From the NCBI RefSeq assembly GCF_027744825.2, contig NC_071339.1, positions 26,025,501-26,089,500 on the forward strand: 64,000 bases of DNA, read 5' to 3'. Below are positions 12,000 through 27,400 of this stretch, in pieces (position 1 is the stretch's first letter; each line of letters begins with the position of its first letter). A program made the position numbers and the translations under genes. The notes under the pieces are model-generated. The model made no database searches, was not told the DNA's origin, and worked only from the letters and a program-made list of their open reading frames with translations. Origin of the DNA: Synchiropus splendidus (lineage: Eukaryota; Chordata; Actinopteri; Syngnathiformes; Callionymidae).

Positions 12000-14900
12000 C
12001 AGCCTGAGATAAGGTGGGTTTCGGAACGCCAAACATAAAAGTGTTGATAACTTTCGAAAAACACTTCAGACAGCTTAGATTTGATGTGCAACTACTAGAA
12101 AGACCCTTTCTGCTATAGTGGGAGGTTAAAATTTCATGTTCTGAAGCTTCCCTGAAAAGTTATGGCACAATGCACAAAAACGCTTTTCAGCCTGAGATAA
12201 GGTGGGTTTCGGAACGCCAAACATAAAAGTGTTGATAACTTTCGAAAAACACTTCAGACAGCTTAGATTTGATGTGCCACTACTAGAAAGACCCTTTCTG
12301 CTATAGTGGGAGGTTAAAATTTCATGTTCTGAAGCTTCCCTGAAAAGTTATGGCACAATGCACAAAAACGCTTTTCAGCCTGAGAGAAGGTGGGTTTCGG
12401 AACGCCAAACATAAAAGTGTTGATAACTTTCGAAACACACTTCAGACAGCTTGGATTTGATGTGCAACTACTAGAAAGACCCTTTCTGCTATAGTGGGAG
12501 GTTAAAATTTTATGTTCTGAAGCTTCCCTGAAAAGTTATGGCACAATGCACAAAAACGCTTTTCAGCCTGAGATAAGGTGGGTTTTGGAACGCCAAACAT
12601 AAAAGTGTTGATATCTTTCGAAAAACACTTCAGACAGCTTAGATTTGATGTGCAACTACTATAAAGACCCTTTCTGCTATATTGGGAGTTTAAAATTTCA
12701 TGTTCTGAAGCTTCCCTGAAAAGTCATGGCACAATGCACAAAAACGCTTTTCAGCCTGAGAGAAGGTGGGTTTCGGAACGCCAAACATAAAAGTGTTGAT
12801 AACTTTCGAAACACACTTCAGACAGCTTAGATTTGATGTGCAACTACTAGAAAGACCCTTTCTGCTATAGTGGGAGGTTAAAATTTCATGTTCTGAAGCT
12901 TCCCTGAAAAGTTATGGCACAATGCACAAAAACGCTTTTCAGCCTGAGATAAGGTGGGTTTCGGAACGCCAAACATAAAAGTGTTGATAACTTTCGAAAA
13001 ACACTTCAGACAGCTTAGATTTGATGTGCAACTACTAGAAAGACCCTTTCTGCTATAGTGGGAGGTTAAAATTTCATGTTCTGAAGCTTCCCTGAAAAGT
13101 TATCGCACAATGCACAATAACGCTTTTCAGCCTGAGATAAGGTGGGTTTCGGAACGCCAAACATAAAAGTGTTGATAACTTTCGAAAAACACTTCAGACA
13201 GCTTAGATTTGATGTGCAACTACTAGAAAGACCCTTTCTGCTATAGTGGGAGGTTAAAATTTCATGTTCTGAAGCTTCCCTGAAAAGTTATGGCACAATG
13301 CACAAAAACGCTTTTCAGCCTGAGATAAGGTGGGTTTCGGAACGCCAAACATAAAAGTGTTGATAACTTTCGAAAAACACTTCAGACAGCTTAGATTTGA
13401 TGTGCCACTACTAGAAAGACCCTTTCTGCTATAGTGGGAGGTTAAAATTTCATGTTCTGAAGCTTCCCTGAAAAGTTATGGCACAATGCACAAAAACGCT
13501 TTTCAGCCTGAGAGAAGGTGGGTTTCGGAACGCCAAACATAAAAGTGTTGATAACTTTCGAAACACACTTCAGTCAGCTTAGATTTGATGTGCAACTACT
13601 AGAAAGACCCTTTCTGCTATAGTGGGAGGTTAAAATTTTATGTTCTGAAGCTTCCCTGAAAAGTTATGGCACAATGCACAAAAACGCTTTTGAGCCTGAG
13701 ATAAGGTGGGTTTTGGAACGCCAAACATAAAAGTGTTGATATCTTTCGAAAAACACTTCAGACAGCTTAGATTTGATGTGCAACTACTATAAAGACCCTT
13801 TCTGCTATATTGGGAGTTTAAAATTTCATGTTCTGAAGCTTCCCTGAAAAGTCATGGCACAATGCACAAAAACGCTTTTCAGCCTGAGAGAAGGTGGGTT
13901 TCGGAACGCCAAACATAAAAGTGTTGATAACTTTCGAAACACACTTCAGACAGCTTAGATTTGATGTGCAACTACTAGAAAGACCCTTTCTGCTATAGTG
14001 GGAGGTTAAAATTTCATGTTCTGAAGCTTCCCTGAAAAGTTATGGCACAATGCACAAAAACGCTTTTCAGCCTGAGATAAGGTGGGTTTCGGAACGCCAA
14101 ACATAAAAGTGTTGATAACTTTCGAAAAACACTTCAGACAGCTTAGATTTGATGTGCAACTACTAGAAAGACCCTTTCTGCTATAGTGGGAGGTTAAAAT
14201 TTCATGTTCTGAAGCTTCCCTGAAAAGTTATGGCACAATGCACAATAACGCTTTTCAGCCTGAGATAAGGTGGGTTTCGGAACGCCAAACATAAAAGTGT
14301 TGATAACTTTCGAAAAACACTTCAGACAGCTTAGATTTGATGTGCAACTACTAGAAAGACCCTTTCTGCTATAGTGGGAGGTTAAAATTTCATGTTCTGA
14401 AGCTTCCCTGAAAAGTTATGGCACAATGCACAAAAACGCTTTTCAGCCTGAGATAAGGTGGGTTTCGGAACGCCAAACATAAAAGTGTTGATAACTTTCG
14501 AAAAACACTTCAGACAGCTTAGATTTGATGTGCCACTACTAGAAAGACCCTTTCTGCTATAGTGGGAGGTTAAAATTTCATGTTCTGAAGCTTCCCTGAA
14601 AAGTTATGGCACAATGCACAAAAACGCTTTTCAGCCTGAGAGAAGGTGGGTTTCGGAACGCCAAACATAAAAGTGTTGATGACTTTCGAAACACACTTCA
14701 GTCAGCTTAGATTTGATGTGCAACTACTAGGAAGACCCTTTCTGCTATAGTGGGAGGTTAAAATTTTATGTTCTGAAGCTTCCCTGAAAAGTTATGGCAC
14801 AATGCACAAAAATGCTTTTCAGCCTGAGATAAGGTGGGTTTTGGAACGCCAAACATAAAAGTGTTGATATCTTTCGAAAAACACTTCAGACAGCTTAGAT

Positions 14901-15200
14901 TTGATGTGCAACTACTAGAAAGACCCTTTCTGCTATAGTGGGAGTTTAAAATTTCATGTTCTGAAGCTTCCCTGAAAAGTCATGGCACAATGCTCAAAAA
15001 CGCTTTTCAGCCTGAGAGAAGGTGGGTTTCAGAACGCCAAACATAAAAGTGTTGATAACTTTCGAAACACACTTCAGACAGCTTAGATTTGATGTGCAAC
15101 TACTAGAAAGACCCTTTCTGCTATAGTGGGAGGTTAAAATTTCATGTTCTGAAGCTTCCCTGAAAAGTTATGGCACAATGCACAAAAACGCTTTTCAGCC
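12000..15200. repeat. Six-monomer higher-order repeat (1,128 bp)
   Basis: Diagnostic variants recur every 1,128 bases, which is six monomers. GTTGATATCTTTCG occurs at 12607, 13735 and 14863, and TGCACAATAACG at 13111 and 14239. Neighbouring variants (GTGCCACTACTAG, AACACACTTCAG) keep the same order in each block. This shows recent block-wise amplification. Confidence 0.88.
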
Positions 15201-15499
15201 TGAGATAAGGTGGGTTTCGGAACGCCAAACATAAAAGTGTTGATAACTTTCGAAAAACACTTCAGACAGCTTAGATTTGATGTGCAACTACTAGAAAGAC
15301 CCTTTCTGCTATAGTGGGAAGTTAAAATTTCATGTTCTGAAGCTTCCCTGAAAAGTTATGGCACAATGCACAAAAACGCTTTTCAGCATGAGATAAGGTG
15401 GGTTTTTGGAACGCCAAACATAAAAGTGTTAATAACTTTCGAAAAACACTTCAGACAGCTTAGATTCGATGTGCAACTACTAGAAAGACCCTTTCTGCT

Positions 15500-18400
15500 A
15501 TAGTGGGAGGTTAAAATTTCATGATCTGAAGCTTCCCTGAAAAGTTATGGCACAATGCACAAAAACGCTTTTCAGCCTGAGATATGGTGGGTTTCGGAAC
15601 GCCAAATATAAAAGTGTTAATAACTTTCGAAAAACACTTCAGACAGCTTAGATTTGATGTGCAAGTACTAGAAAGACCCTTTCTGCTATAGTGGGAGGTT
15701 AAAATTTCATGTTCAGAAGCTTCCCTGAAAAGTTATGGCAAAATGCACAAAAACGCTTTTCAGCCTGAGATATCGTGGGTTTCGAAACGCCAAACATAAA
15801 AGTGTTGATAACTTTCGAAAAACACTTCAGACAGCTTAGATTTGATGTGCAACTACTAGAACGACCCTTTCTGCTATAGTGGGAGGTTAAAATTTCATGT
15901 TCTGAAGCTTCCCTGAAAAGTTATGGCACAATGCACAAAAACGCGTTTCAGCCTGAGATAAGGTGGGTTTCGGAACGCCAAACATAAAAGTGTTGATAAC
16001 TTTCGAAAAACACTTCCGACAGCTTAGATTTGATGTGCAACTACTAGAAAGACCCTTTCTGCTATAGTGGGAGGTTAAAATTTCATGTTCTGAAGCTTCC
16101 CTGAAAAGTTATGGCACAATGCACAAAAACGCATTTCAGCCTGAGATAAGGTGGGTTTTGGAACGCCAAACATAACAGTGTTGATAACTTTCGAAAAACA
16201 CTTCAGACAGCTTAGATTTGATGTGCAACTACTAGAAAGACCAATTGTGCTATAGTGGGACGTTAAAATTTCATGATCTGAAGCTTCCCTGAAAAGTTAT
16301 GGCACAATGCACAAAAACGCTTTTCAGCCTGAGATATGGTGGGTTTCGGAACGCCAAAGATAAAAGTGTTAATAACTTTCGAAAAACACTTCAGACAGCT
16401 TAGATTTGATGTGCAAGTACTAGAAAGACCCTTTCTGCTATAGTGGGAGGTTAAAATTTCATGTTCAGAAGCTCCCCTGAAAAGTTATGGCAAAATGCAC
16501 AAAAACGCTTTTCAGCCTGAGATATCGTGGGTTTCGAAACGCCAAACATAAAAGTGTTGATAACTTTCGAAAAACACTTCAGACAGCTTAGATTTGATGT
16601 GCAACTACTAGAACGACCCTTTCTGCTATAGTGGGAGGTTAAAATTTCATGTTCTGAAGCTTCCCTGAAAAGTTATGGCACAATGCACAAAAACGCGTTT
16701 CAGCCTGAGATAAGGTGGGTTTCGGAACGCCAAACATAAAAGTGTTGATAACTTTCGAAAAACACTTCAGACAGCTTAGATTTGATGAGCAACTACTAGA
16801 AAGACCCTTTCTGCTATAGTGGAAGGTTAAAATTTCATGTTCTCAAGCTTCCCTGAAAAGTCATGGCACAATGTACAAAAACGCTTTTCAGCCTGAGAGA
16901 AGGTGGGTTTCGGAACGCCAAACATAAAAGTGTTGATAACTTTCGAAAAACACTTCAGACAGCTTAGATTTGATGTGCAACTACTAGAAAGACCCTTTCT
17001 GCAATAGTGGGAGGTTAAAATTTCATGTTCTGAAGCTTCCCTGAAAAGTTATGGCACAATGCACAAAAACGCTTTTCAGCCTGAGATAAGGTGGGTTTTG
17101 GAACGCCAAACATAAAAGTGTTAATAACTTTCGAAAAACACTTCAGACAGGTTAGATTTGATGTGCAACTACTAGAAAGACCAATTGTGCTATAGTGGGA
17201 CGTTAAAATTTCATGATCTGAAGCTTCCCTGAAAAGTTATGGCACAATGCACAAAAACGCTTTTCAGCCTGAGATATGGTGGGTTTCGGAACGCCAAACA
17301 TAAAAGTGTTAATAACTTTCGAAAAACACTTCAGACAGCTTAGATTTGATGTGCAAGTACTAGAAAGACCCTTTCTGCTATAGTGGGAGGTTAAAATTTC
17401 ATGTTCAGAAGCTTCCCTGAAAAGTTATGGCAAAATGCACAAAAACGCTTTTCAGCCTGAGATATCGTGGGTTTCGAAACGCCAAACATAAAAGTGTTGA
17501 TAACTTTCGATAAACACTTCAGACAGCTTAGATGTGATGTGCAACTACTAGAACGACCCTTTCTGCTATAGTGGGAGGTTAAAATTTCATGTTCTGAAGC
17601 TTCCCTGAAAAGTTATGGCACAATGCACAAAAACGCGTTTCAGCCTGAGATAAGGTGGGTTTTGGAACGCCAAACATAAAAGTGTTGATAACTTTCGAAA
17701 AACACTTCAGACAGCTTAGATTTGATGTGCAACTACTAGAAAGACCCTTTCTGCTATAGTGGGAGGTTAAAATTTCATGTTCTGAAGCTTCCCTGAAAAG
17801 TTATGGCACAATGCACAAAAACGCTTTTCAGCCTGAGATAAGGTGGGTTTTGGAACGCCAAACATAACAGTGTTGATAACTTTCGAAAAACACTTCAGAC
17901 AGCTTAGATTTGACGTGCAACTACTAGAAAGACCAATTGTGCTATAGTGGGACGTTAAAATTTCATGATCTGAAGCTTCCCTGAAAAGTTATGGCACAAT
18001 GCACAAAAACGCTTTTCAGCCTGAGATATGGTGGGTTTCGGAACGCCAAACATAAAAGTGTTAATAACTTTCGAAAAACACTTCAGACAGCTTAGATTTG
18101 ATGTGCAAGTACTAGAAAGACCCTTTCTGCTATAGTGGGGGGTTAAAATTTCATGTTCAGAAGCTTCCCTGAAAAGTTATGGCAAAATGCACAAAAACGC
18201 TTTTCAGCCTGAGATATCGTGGGTTTCGAAACGCCAAACATAAAAGTGTTGATAACTTTCGAAAAACACTTCAGACAGCTTAGATTTGATGTGCAACTAC
18301 TAGAACGACCCTTTCTGCTATAGTGGGAGGTTAAAATTTCATGTTCTGAAGCTTCCCTGAAAAGTTATGGCACAATGCACAAAAACGCGTTTCAGCCTGA

Positions 18401-21400
18401 GATAAGGTGGGTTTCGGAACGCCAAACATAAAAGTGTTGATAACTTTCGAAAAACACTTCAGACAGCTTAGATTTGATGAGCAACTACTAGAAAGACCCT
18501 TTCTGCTATAGTGGAAGGTTAAAATTTCATGTTCTCAAGCTTCCCTGAAAAGTTATGGCACAATGTACAAAAACGCTTTTCAGCCTGAGAGAAGGTGGGT
18601 TTCGGAACGCCAAACATAAAAGTGTTGATAACTTTCGAAAAACACTTCAGACAGCTTAGATTTGATGTGCAACTACTAGAAAGACCCTTTCTGCTATAGT
18701 GGGAGGTTAAAATTTCATGTTCTGAAGCTTCCCTGAAAAGTTATGGCACAAAGCACAAAAACGCTTTTCAGCCTGAGATAAGGTGGGTTTTGGAACGCCA
18801 AACATAAAAGTGTTAATAACTTTCGAAAAACACTTCAGACAGGTTAGATTTGATGTGCAACTACTAGAAAGACCCTTTCTGCTATAGTGGGAGGTTAAAA
18901 TTTCATGTTCTGAAGCTTCCCTGAAAAGTTATGGCACAATGCACAAAAACGCTTTTCAGCCTGAGATAAGGTGGGTTTCGGAACGCCAAACATAAAAGTG
19001 TTGATAACTTTCGAAAAACACTTCAGACAGCTTAGATTTGATGTGCAACTACTAGAAACACCCTTTCTGCTATAGTGGGAGGTTAAAATTTCATGTTCTG
19101 AAGCTTCCCTGAAAAGTTATGGCACAATGCACAAAAACACTTTTCAGCCTGAGATAAGGTGGGTTTCGGAACGCCAAACATAAAAGTGTTGATAACTTTC
19201 GAAAAACACTTCAGACAGCTTAGATTTGATGTGCCACTACTAGAAAGACCCTTTCTGCTATAGTGGGAGGTTAAAATTTCATGTTCTGAAGCTTCCCTGA
19301 AAAGTTATGGCACAATGCACAAAAACGCTTTTCAGCCTGAGAGAAGGTGGGTTTCGGAACGCCAAACATAAAAGTGTTGATAACTTTCGAAACACACTTC
19401 AGTCAGCTTAGATTTGATGTGCAACTACTAGAAAGACCCTTTCTGCTATAGTGGGAGGTTAAAATTTTATGTTCAGAAGCTTCCCTGAAAAGTTATGGCA
19501 CAATGCACAAAAACGCTTTTCAGCCTGAGATAAGGTGGGTTTTGGAACGCCAAACATAAAAGTGTTGATATCTTTCGAAAAACACTTCAGACAGCTTAGA
19601 TTTGATGTGCAACTACTAGAAAGACCCTTTCTGCTATAGTGGGAGTTTAAAATTTCATGTTCTGAAGCTTCCCTGAAAAGTCATGGCACAATGCTCAAAA
19701 ACGCTTTTCAGCCTGAGAGAAGGTGGGTTTCGGAACGCCAAACGTAAAAGTGTTGATAACTTTCGAAACACACTTCAGACAGCTTAGATTTGATGTGCAA
19801 CTACTAGAAAGACCCTTTCTGCTATAGTGGGAGGTTAAAATTTCATGTTCTGAAGCTTCCCTGAAAAGTTATGGCACAATGCACAAAAACGCTTTTCAGC
19901 CTGAGATAAGGTGGGTTTCGGAACGCCAAACATAAAAGTGTTGATAACTTTCGAAAAACACTTCAGACAGCTTAGATTTGATGTGCAACTACTAGAAAGA
20001 CCCTTTCTGCTATAGTGGAAGGTTAAAATTTCATGTTCTCAAGCTTCCCTGAAAAGTTATGGCACAATGTACAAAAACGCTTTTCAGCCTGAGAGAAGGT
20101 GGGTTTCGGAACGCCAAACATAAAAGTGTTGATAACTTTCGAAAAACACTTCAGACAGCTTAGATTTGATGTGCAACTACTAGAAAGACCCTTTCTGCAA
20201 TAGTGGGAGGTTAAAATTTCATGTTCTGAAGCTTCCCTGAAAAGTTATGGCACAATGCACAAAAACGCTTTTCAGCCTGAGATAAGGTGGGTTTTGGAAC
20301 GCCAAACATAAAAGTGTTAATGACTTTCGAAAAACACTTCAGACAGCTTAGATTTGATGTGCAAGTACTAGAAAGACCCTTTCTGCTATAGTGGGAGGTT
20401 AAAATTTCATGTTCAGAAGCTTCCCTGAAAAGTTATGGCAAAATGCACAAAAACGCTTTTCAGCCTGAGATATCGTGGGTTTCGAAACGCCAAACATAAA
20501 AGTGTTGATAACTTTCGATAAACACTTCAGACAGCTTAGATTTGATGTGCAACTACTAGAACGACCCTTTCTGCTATAGTGGGAGGTTAAAATTTCATGT
20601 TCTGAAGCTTCCCTGAAAAGTTATGGCACAATGCACAAAAACACTTTTCAGCCTGAGATAAGGTGGGTTTCGGAACGCCAAACATAAAAGTGTTCATAAC
20701 TTTCGAAAAACACTTCAGACAGCTTAGATTTGATGTGCCACTACTAGAAAGACCCTTTCTGCTATAGTGGGAGGTTAAAATTTCATGTTCTGAAGCTTCC
20801 CTGAAAAGTTATGGCACAATGCACAAAAACGCTTTTCAGCCTGAGAGAAGGTGGGTTTCGGAACGCCAAACATAAAATTGTTGATAACTTTCGAAACACA
20901 CTTCAGTCAGCTTAGATTTGATGTGCAACTACTAGAAAGACCCTTTCTGCTATAGTGGGAGGTTAAAATTTTATGTTCTGAAGCTTCCCTGAAAAGTTAT
21001 GGCACAATGCACAAAAACGCTTTTCAGCCTGAGATAAGGTGGGTTTTGGAACGCCAAACATAAAAGTGTTGATATCTTTCGAAAAACACTTCAGACAGCT
21101 TAGATTTGATGTGCAACTACTAGAAAGACCCTTTCTGCTATTGTGGGAGTTTAAAATTTCATGTTCTGAAGCTTCCCTGAAAAGTCATGGCACAATGCTC
21201 AAAAACGCTTTTCAGCCTGAGAGAAGGTGGGTTTCGGAACGCCAAACATAAAAGTGTTGATAACTTTCGAAACACACTTCAGACAGCTTAGATTTGATGT
21301 GCAACTACTAGAAAGACCCTTTCTGCTATAGTGGGAGGTTAAAATTTCATGTTCTGAAGCTTCCCTGAAAAGTTATGGCACAATGCACAAAAACGCTTTT

Positions 21401-24400
21401 CAGCCTGAGATAAGGTGGGTTTCGGAACGCCAAACATAAAAGTGTTGATAACTTTCGAAAAACACTTCAGACAGCTTAGATTTGATGTGCAACTACTAGA
21501 ACGACCCTTTCTGCTATAGTGGGAGGTTAAAATTTCATGTTCTGAAGCTTCCCTGAAAAGTTATGGCACAATGCACAAAAACGCGTTTCAGCCTGAGATA
21601 AGGTGGGTTTCGGAACGCCAAAAATAAAAGTGTTGATAACTTTCGAAAAACACTTCCGACAGCTTAGATTTGATGTGCAACTACTAGAAAGACCCTTTCT
21701 GCTATAGTGGGAGGTTAAAATTTCATGTTCTGAAGCTTCCCTGAAAAGTTATGGCACAATGCACAAAAACGCTTTTCAGCCTGAGATAAGGTGGGTTTTG
21801 GAACGCCAAACATAACAGTGTTGATAACTTTCGAAAAACACTTCAGACAGCTTAGATTTGATGTGCAACTACTAGAAAGACCAATTGTGCTATAGTGGGA
21901 CGTTAAAATTTCATGATCTGAAGCTTCCCTGAAAAGTTATGGCACAATGCACAAAAACGCTTTTCAGCCTGAGATATGGTGGGTTTCGGAACGCCAAACA
22001 TAAAAGTGTTAATAACTTTCGAAAAACACTTCAGACAGCTTAGATTTGATGTGCAAGTACTAGAAAGACCCTTTCTGCTATAGTGGGAGGTTAAAATTTC
22101 ATGTTCTGAAGCTTCCCTGAAAAGTTATGGCACAATGCACAAAAACGCTTTTCAGCCTGAGATAAGGTGGGTTTTGGAACGCCAAACATAAAAGTGTTAA
22201 TAACTTTCGAAAAACACTCAGACAGGTTAGATTTGATGTGCAACTACTAGAAAGACCCTTTCTGCTATAGTGGGAGGTTAAAATTTCATGTTCTGAAGCT
22301 TCCCTGAAAAGTTATGGCACAATGCACAAAAACGCTTTTCAACCTGAGATAAGGTGGGTTTTGGAACGCCAAACATAAAAGTGTCAATAACTTTCGAAAA
22401 ACACTTCAGACAGCTTAGATTCGATGTGCAACTACTAGAAAGACCCTTTCTGCTATAGTGGGAGGTTAAAATTTCATGTTCTGAAGCTTCCCTGAAAAGT
22501 TATGGCACAATGCACAAAAACGCTTTTCAGCCTGAGATAAGGTGGGTTTTGGAACGCCAAACATAAAAGTGTTAATAACTTTCGAAAAACACTTCAGACA
22601 GCTTAGATTTGATGTGCAACTACTAGAAAGACCCTTTCTGCTATAGTGGGAGGTTAAAATTTCATGTTCTGAAGCTTCCCTCAAAAGTTATGGCACAATG
22701 CACAAAAACGCGTTTCAGCCTGAGATAAGGTGGGTTTCGGAACGCCAAACATAAAAGTGTTGATAACTTTCGAAAAACACTTCAGACAGCTTAGATTTGA
22801 TGTGCAACTCCTAGAAAGACCCTTTCTGCTATAGTGGGAGGTTAAAATTTCATGTTCTGAAGCTTCCCTGAAAAGTTATGGCACAATGCGTAAAAACGCT
22901 TTTCAGCCTGGGATGAGGTGGGTTTTGGAACGCCAAACATAAAAGTGTTAATAACTTTCGAAAAACACGTCAGACAGCTTAGATTTGATGTGCAACTACT
23001 AGAAAGACCCTTTCTGCTATAGTGGGAGGTTAAAATTTTATGTTCTGAAGCTTCCCTGAAAAGTTATGGCACAATGCACAAAAACGCTTTTCAGCCTGTG
23101 AGAAGGTGGGTTTCGGAACGCCAAACATAAATGTGTTGATAACTTTCGAAAAACACTTCAGACAGCTTAGATTTGATGTGCAACTACTAGAAAGACCCTT
23201 TCTGCTATAGTGGGAAGTTAAAATTTCATGTTCTGAAGCTTCCCTGAAAAGTTATGGCACAATGCACAAAAACGCTTTTCAGCCTGAGATAAGGTGGGTT
23301 TCGGAACGCCAAACATAAAAGTGTTGATAACTTTCGAAAAACACTTCAGACAGCTTAGATTTGACGTGCAACTACTAGAAAGACCCTTTCTGCTATAGTG
23401 GGAGGTTAAAATTTCATGTCCTGAAGCTTCCCTGAAAAGTTATGGCACAATGCTCAAAAACGCTTTTCAGCCTGAGATATCGTGGGTTTCGGAACGCCAA
23501 ACATAAAAGTATTGATAACTTTCGAAAAACACTTCAGACAGCTTAGATTTGATGTGCAACTACTAGAAAGTCCCTTTCTGCTACAGTGGGAGGTTAAAAT
23601 TTCATGTTCTGAAGCTTCCCTCAAAAGTTATGGCACAATGCACAAAAACGCGTTTCAGCCTGAGATAAGGTGGGTTTCGGAACGCCAAACATAAAAGTGA
23701 TGATAACTTTCGAAAAACACTTCAGACAGCTTAGATTTGATGTGCAACGACTAGAAAGACCCTTTCTGCTATAGTGGGAAGTTAAAATTTCATGTTCTGA
23801 AGCTTCCCTGAAAAGTTATGGCACAATGCACAAAAACGCTTTACAGCCTGAGAGAAGGTGGGTTTCGGAACGCCAAACATAAAAGTGTTGATAACTTTCG
23901 AAAAACACTTCAGACAGCTTAGATTTGATGTGCAACTACTAGAAAGACCCTTTCTGCTATAGTGGGAGGTTAAAATTTCATGTTCTGAAGCTTCCCTGAA
24001 AAGTTATGGCACAATGCTCAAAAACGCTTTTCAGCCTGAGATATCGTGGGTTTCGGAACGCCAAACATAAAAGTATTGATAACTTTCGAAAAACACTTCA
24101 GACAGCTTAGATTTGATGTGCAACTACTAGAAAGACCCTTTCTGCTATAGTGGGAGGTTAAAATTTCATGTTCTGAAGCTTCCCTCAAAAGTTATGGCAC
24201 AATGCACAAAAACGCGTTTCAGCCTGAGATAAGGTGGGTTTCGGAACGCCAAACATAAAAGTGATGATAACTTTCGAAAAACACTTCAGACAGCTTAGAT
24301 CTGATGTGCAACTACTAGAAAGACCCTTTCTGCTATAGTGGGAGGTTAAAATTTTATGTTCTGAAGCTTCCCTGAAAAGTTATGGCACAATGCACAAAAA

Positions 24401-27400
24401 CGCTTTTCAGCCTGAGAGAAGGTGGGTTTCGGAACGCCAAACATAAAAGTGTTGATAACTTTCGAAAAACACTTCAGACAGCTTAGATTTGATGTGCAAC
24501 TACTAGAAAGACCCTTTCTGCTTTAGTGGGAAGTTAAAATTTCATGTTCTGAAGCTTCCCTGAAAAGTTATGGCACAATGCACAAAAACGCTTTTCAGCC
24601 TGAGAGAAGGTGGGTTTCGGAACGCCAAACATAAAAGTGTTGATAACTTTCGAAAAACACTTCAGACAGCTTAGATTTGATGTGCAACTACTAGAAAGAC
24701 CCTTTCTGCTATAGTGGGAAGTTAAAATTTCATGTTCTGAAGCTTCCCTGAAAAGTTATGGCACAATGCACAAAAACGCTTTTCAGCCTGGGATGAGGTG
24801 GGTTTCGGAACGCCAAACATAAAAGTGTTGATAACTTTCGAAAAACACTTCAGACAGCTTAGATTTGACGTACAACTACTAGAAAGACCCTTTCTGCTAT
24901 AGTGGGAGGTTAAACTTTCATGTTCTGAAGCTTCCCTGAAAAGTTATGGCACAATGCGTAAAAACGCTTTTCAGCCTGAGATAAGGTGGGTTTCGAAACG
25001 CCAAACATAAAAGTGTTGATAACTTTCGAAAAACACTTCAGACAGCTTAGATTTGATGTGCAACTACTAGAAAGACCCTTTCTGCTATAGTGGGAGGTTA
25101 AAATTTCATGTTCTGAAGCTTCCCCCAAAAGTTATGGCACAATGCACAAAAACGCGTTTCAGCCTGAGATAAGGTGGGTTTCGGAACGCCAAACATAAAA
25201 GTGTTGATAACTTTAAAAAAACACTTCAGACAGCTTAGATTTGATGTGCAACTACTAGAAAGACCCTTTCTGCTTTAGTGGGAAGTTAAAATTTCATGTT
25301 CTGAAGCTTCCCTGAAAAGTTATGGCACAATGCACAAAAACGCTTTTCAGCCTGAGAGTAGGTGGGTTTCGGAACGCCAAACATAAAAGTGTTGATAACT
25401 TTCGAAAAACACTTCAGACAGCTTAGATTTGATGTGCAAACTACTAGAAAGACCCTTTCTGCTATAGTGGGAAGTTAAAATTTCATGTTCTGAAGCTTCC
25501 CTGAAAAGTTATGGCACAATGCACAAAAACGCTTTTCAGCCTGAGATAAGGTGGGTTTCGGAACGCCAAACATAAAAGTGTTGATAACTTTCGAAAAACA
25601 CTTCAGACAGCTTAGATTTGACGTGCAACTACTAGAAAGACCCTTTCTGCTATAGTGGGAGGTTAAAATTTCATGTTCTGAAGCTTCCCTGAAAAGTTAT
25701 GGCACAATGCTCAAAAACGCTTTTCAGCCTGAGATATCGTGGGTTTCGGAACGCCAAACATAAAAGTATTGATAACTTTCGAAAAACACTTCAGACAGCT
25801 TAGATTTGATGTGCAACTACTAGAAAGACCCTTTCTGCTATAGTGGGAGGTTAAAATTTCATGTTCTGAAGCTTCCCTCAAAAGTTATGGCACAATGCAC
25901 AAAAACGCGTTTCAGCCTGAGATAAGGTGGGTTTCGGAACGCCAAACATAAAAGTGTTGATAACTTTCGAAAAACACTTCAGACAGCTTAGATTTGATGT
26001 GCAACTCCTAGAAAGACCCTTTCTGCTATAGTGGGAGGTTAAAATTTCATGTTCTGAAGCTTCCCTGAAAAGTTATGGCACAATGCATAAAAACGCTTTT
26101 CAGCCTGGGATGAGGTGGGTTTTGGAACGCCAAACATAAAAGTGTTAATAACTTTCGAAAAACACTTCAGACAGCTTAGATTTGATGTGCAACTACTAGA
26201 AAGACCCTTTCTGCTATAGTGGGAGGTTAAAATTTCATGTTCTGAAGCTTCCCTGAAAAGTTATGGCACAATGCACAAAAACGCTTTTCAGCCTGAGAGA
26301 AGGTGGGTTTCGGAACGCCAAACATAAAAGTGTGGATAACTTTCGAAAAACACTTCAGACAGCTTAGATTTGATGTGCAACTACTAGAAAGACCCTTTCT
26401 GCTATAGTGGGAAGTTAAAATTTCATGTTCTGAAGATTCCCTGAAAAGTTATGGCACAATGCACAAAAACGCTTTTCAGCCTGAGAGAAGGTGGGTTTCG
26501 GAACGCCAAACATAAAAGTGTTGATAACTTTCGAAAAACACTTCAGACAGCTTAGATTTGATGTGCAACTACTAGAAAGACCCTTTCTGCTATAGTGGGA
26601 AGTTAAAATTTCATGTTCTGAAGCTTCCCTGAAAAGTTATGGCACAATGCTCAAAAACGCTTTTCAGCCTGAGATAAGGTGGGTTTCGGAACGCCAAACA
26701 TAAAAGTGTTGATAACTTTCGAAAAACACTTCAGACAGCTTAGATTTGACGTGCAACTACTAGAAAGACCCTTTCTGCTATAGTGGGAGGTTAAAATTTC
26801 ATGTTCTGAAGCTTCCCTGAAAAGTTATGGCACAATGCGTAAAAACGCTTTTCAGCCTGAGATAAGGTGGGTTTCGGAACGCCAAACATAAAAGTGTTGA
26901 TAACTTTCAAAAAACACTTCAGACAGCTTAGATTTGATGTGCAACTACTAGAAAGACCCTTTCTGCTATAGTGGGACGTTAAAATTTCATGTTCTGAAGC
27001 TTCCCTGAAAAGTTATGGCACAATGCACAAAAACGCTTTTCAGCCTGAGATAAGGTGGGTTTCGGAACGCCAAACATAAAAGTGTTGATAACTTTCGAAA
27101 AACACTTCAGACAGCTTAGATTTGATGTGCCACTACTAGAAAGACCCTTTCTCCTATAGTGGGAGGTTAAAATTTCATGTTCTGAAGCTTCCCTGAAAAG
27201 TTATGGCACAATGCACAAAAACGCTTTTCAGCCTGAGAGAAGGTGGGTTTCGGAACGCCAAACATAAAAGTGTTGATAACTTTCGAAACACACTTCAGTC
27301 AGCTTAGATTTGATGTGCAACTACTAGAAAGACCCTTTCTGCTATAGTGGGAGTTTAAAATTTCATGTTCTGAAGCTTTCCTGAAAAGTTATGGCACAAT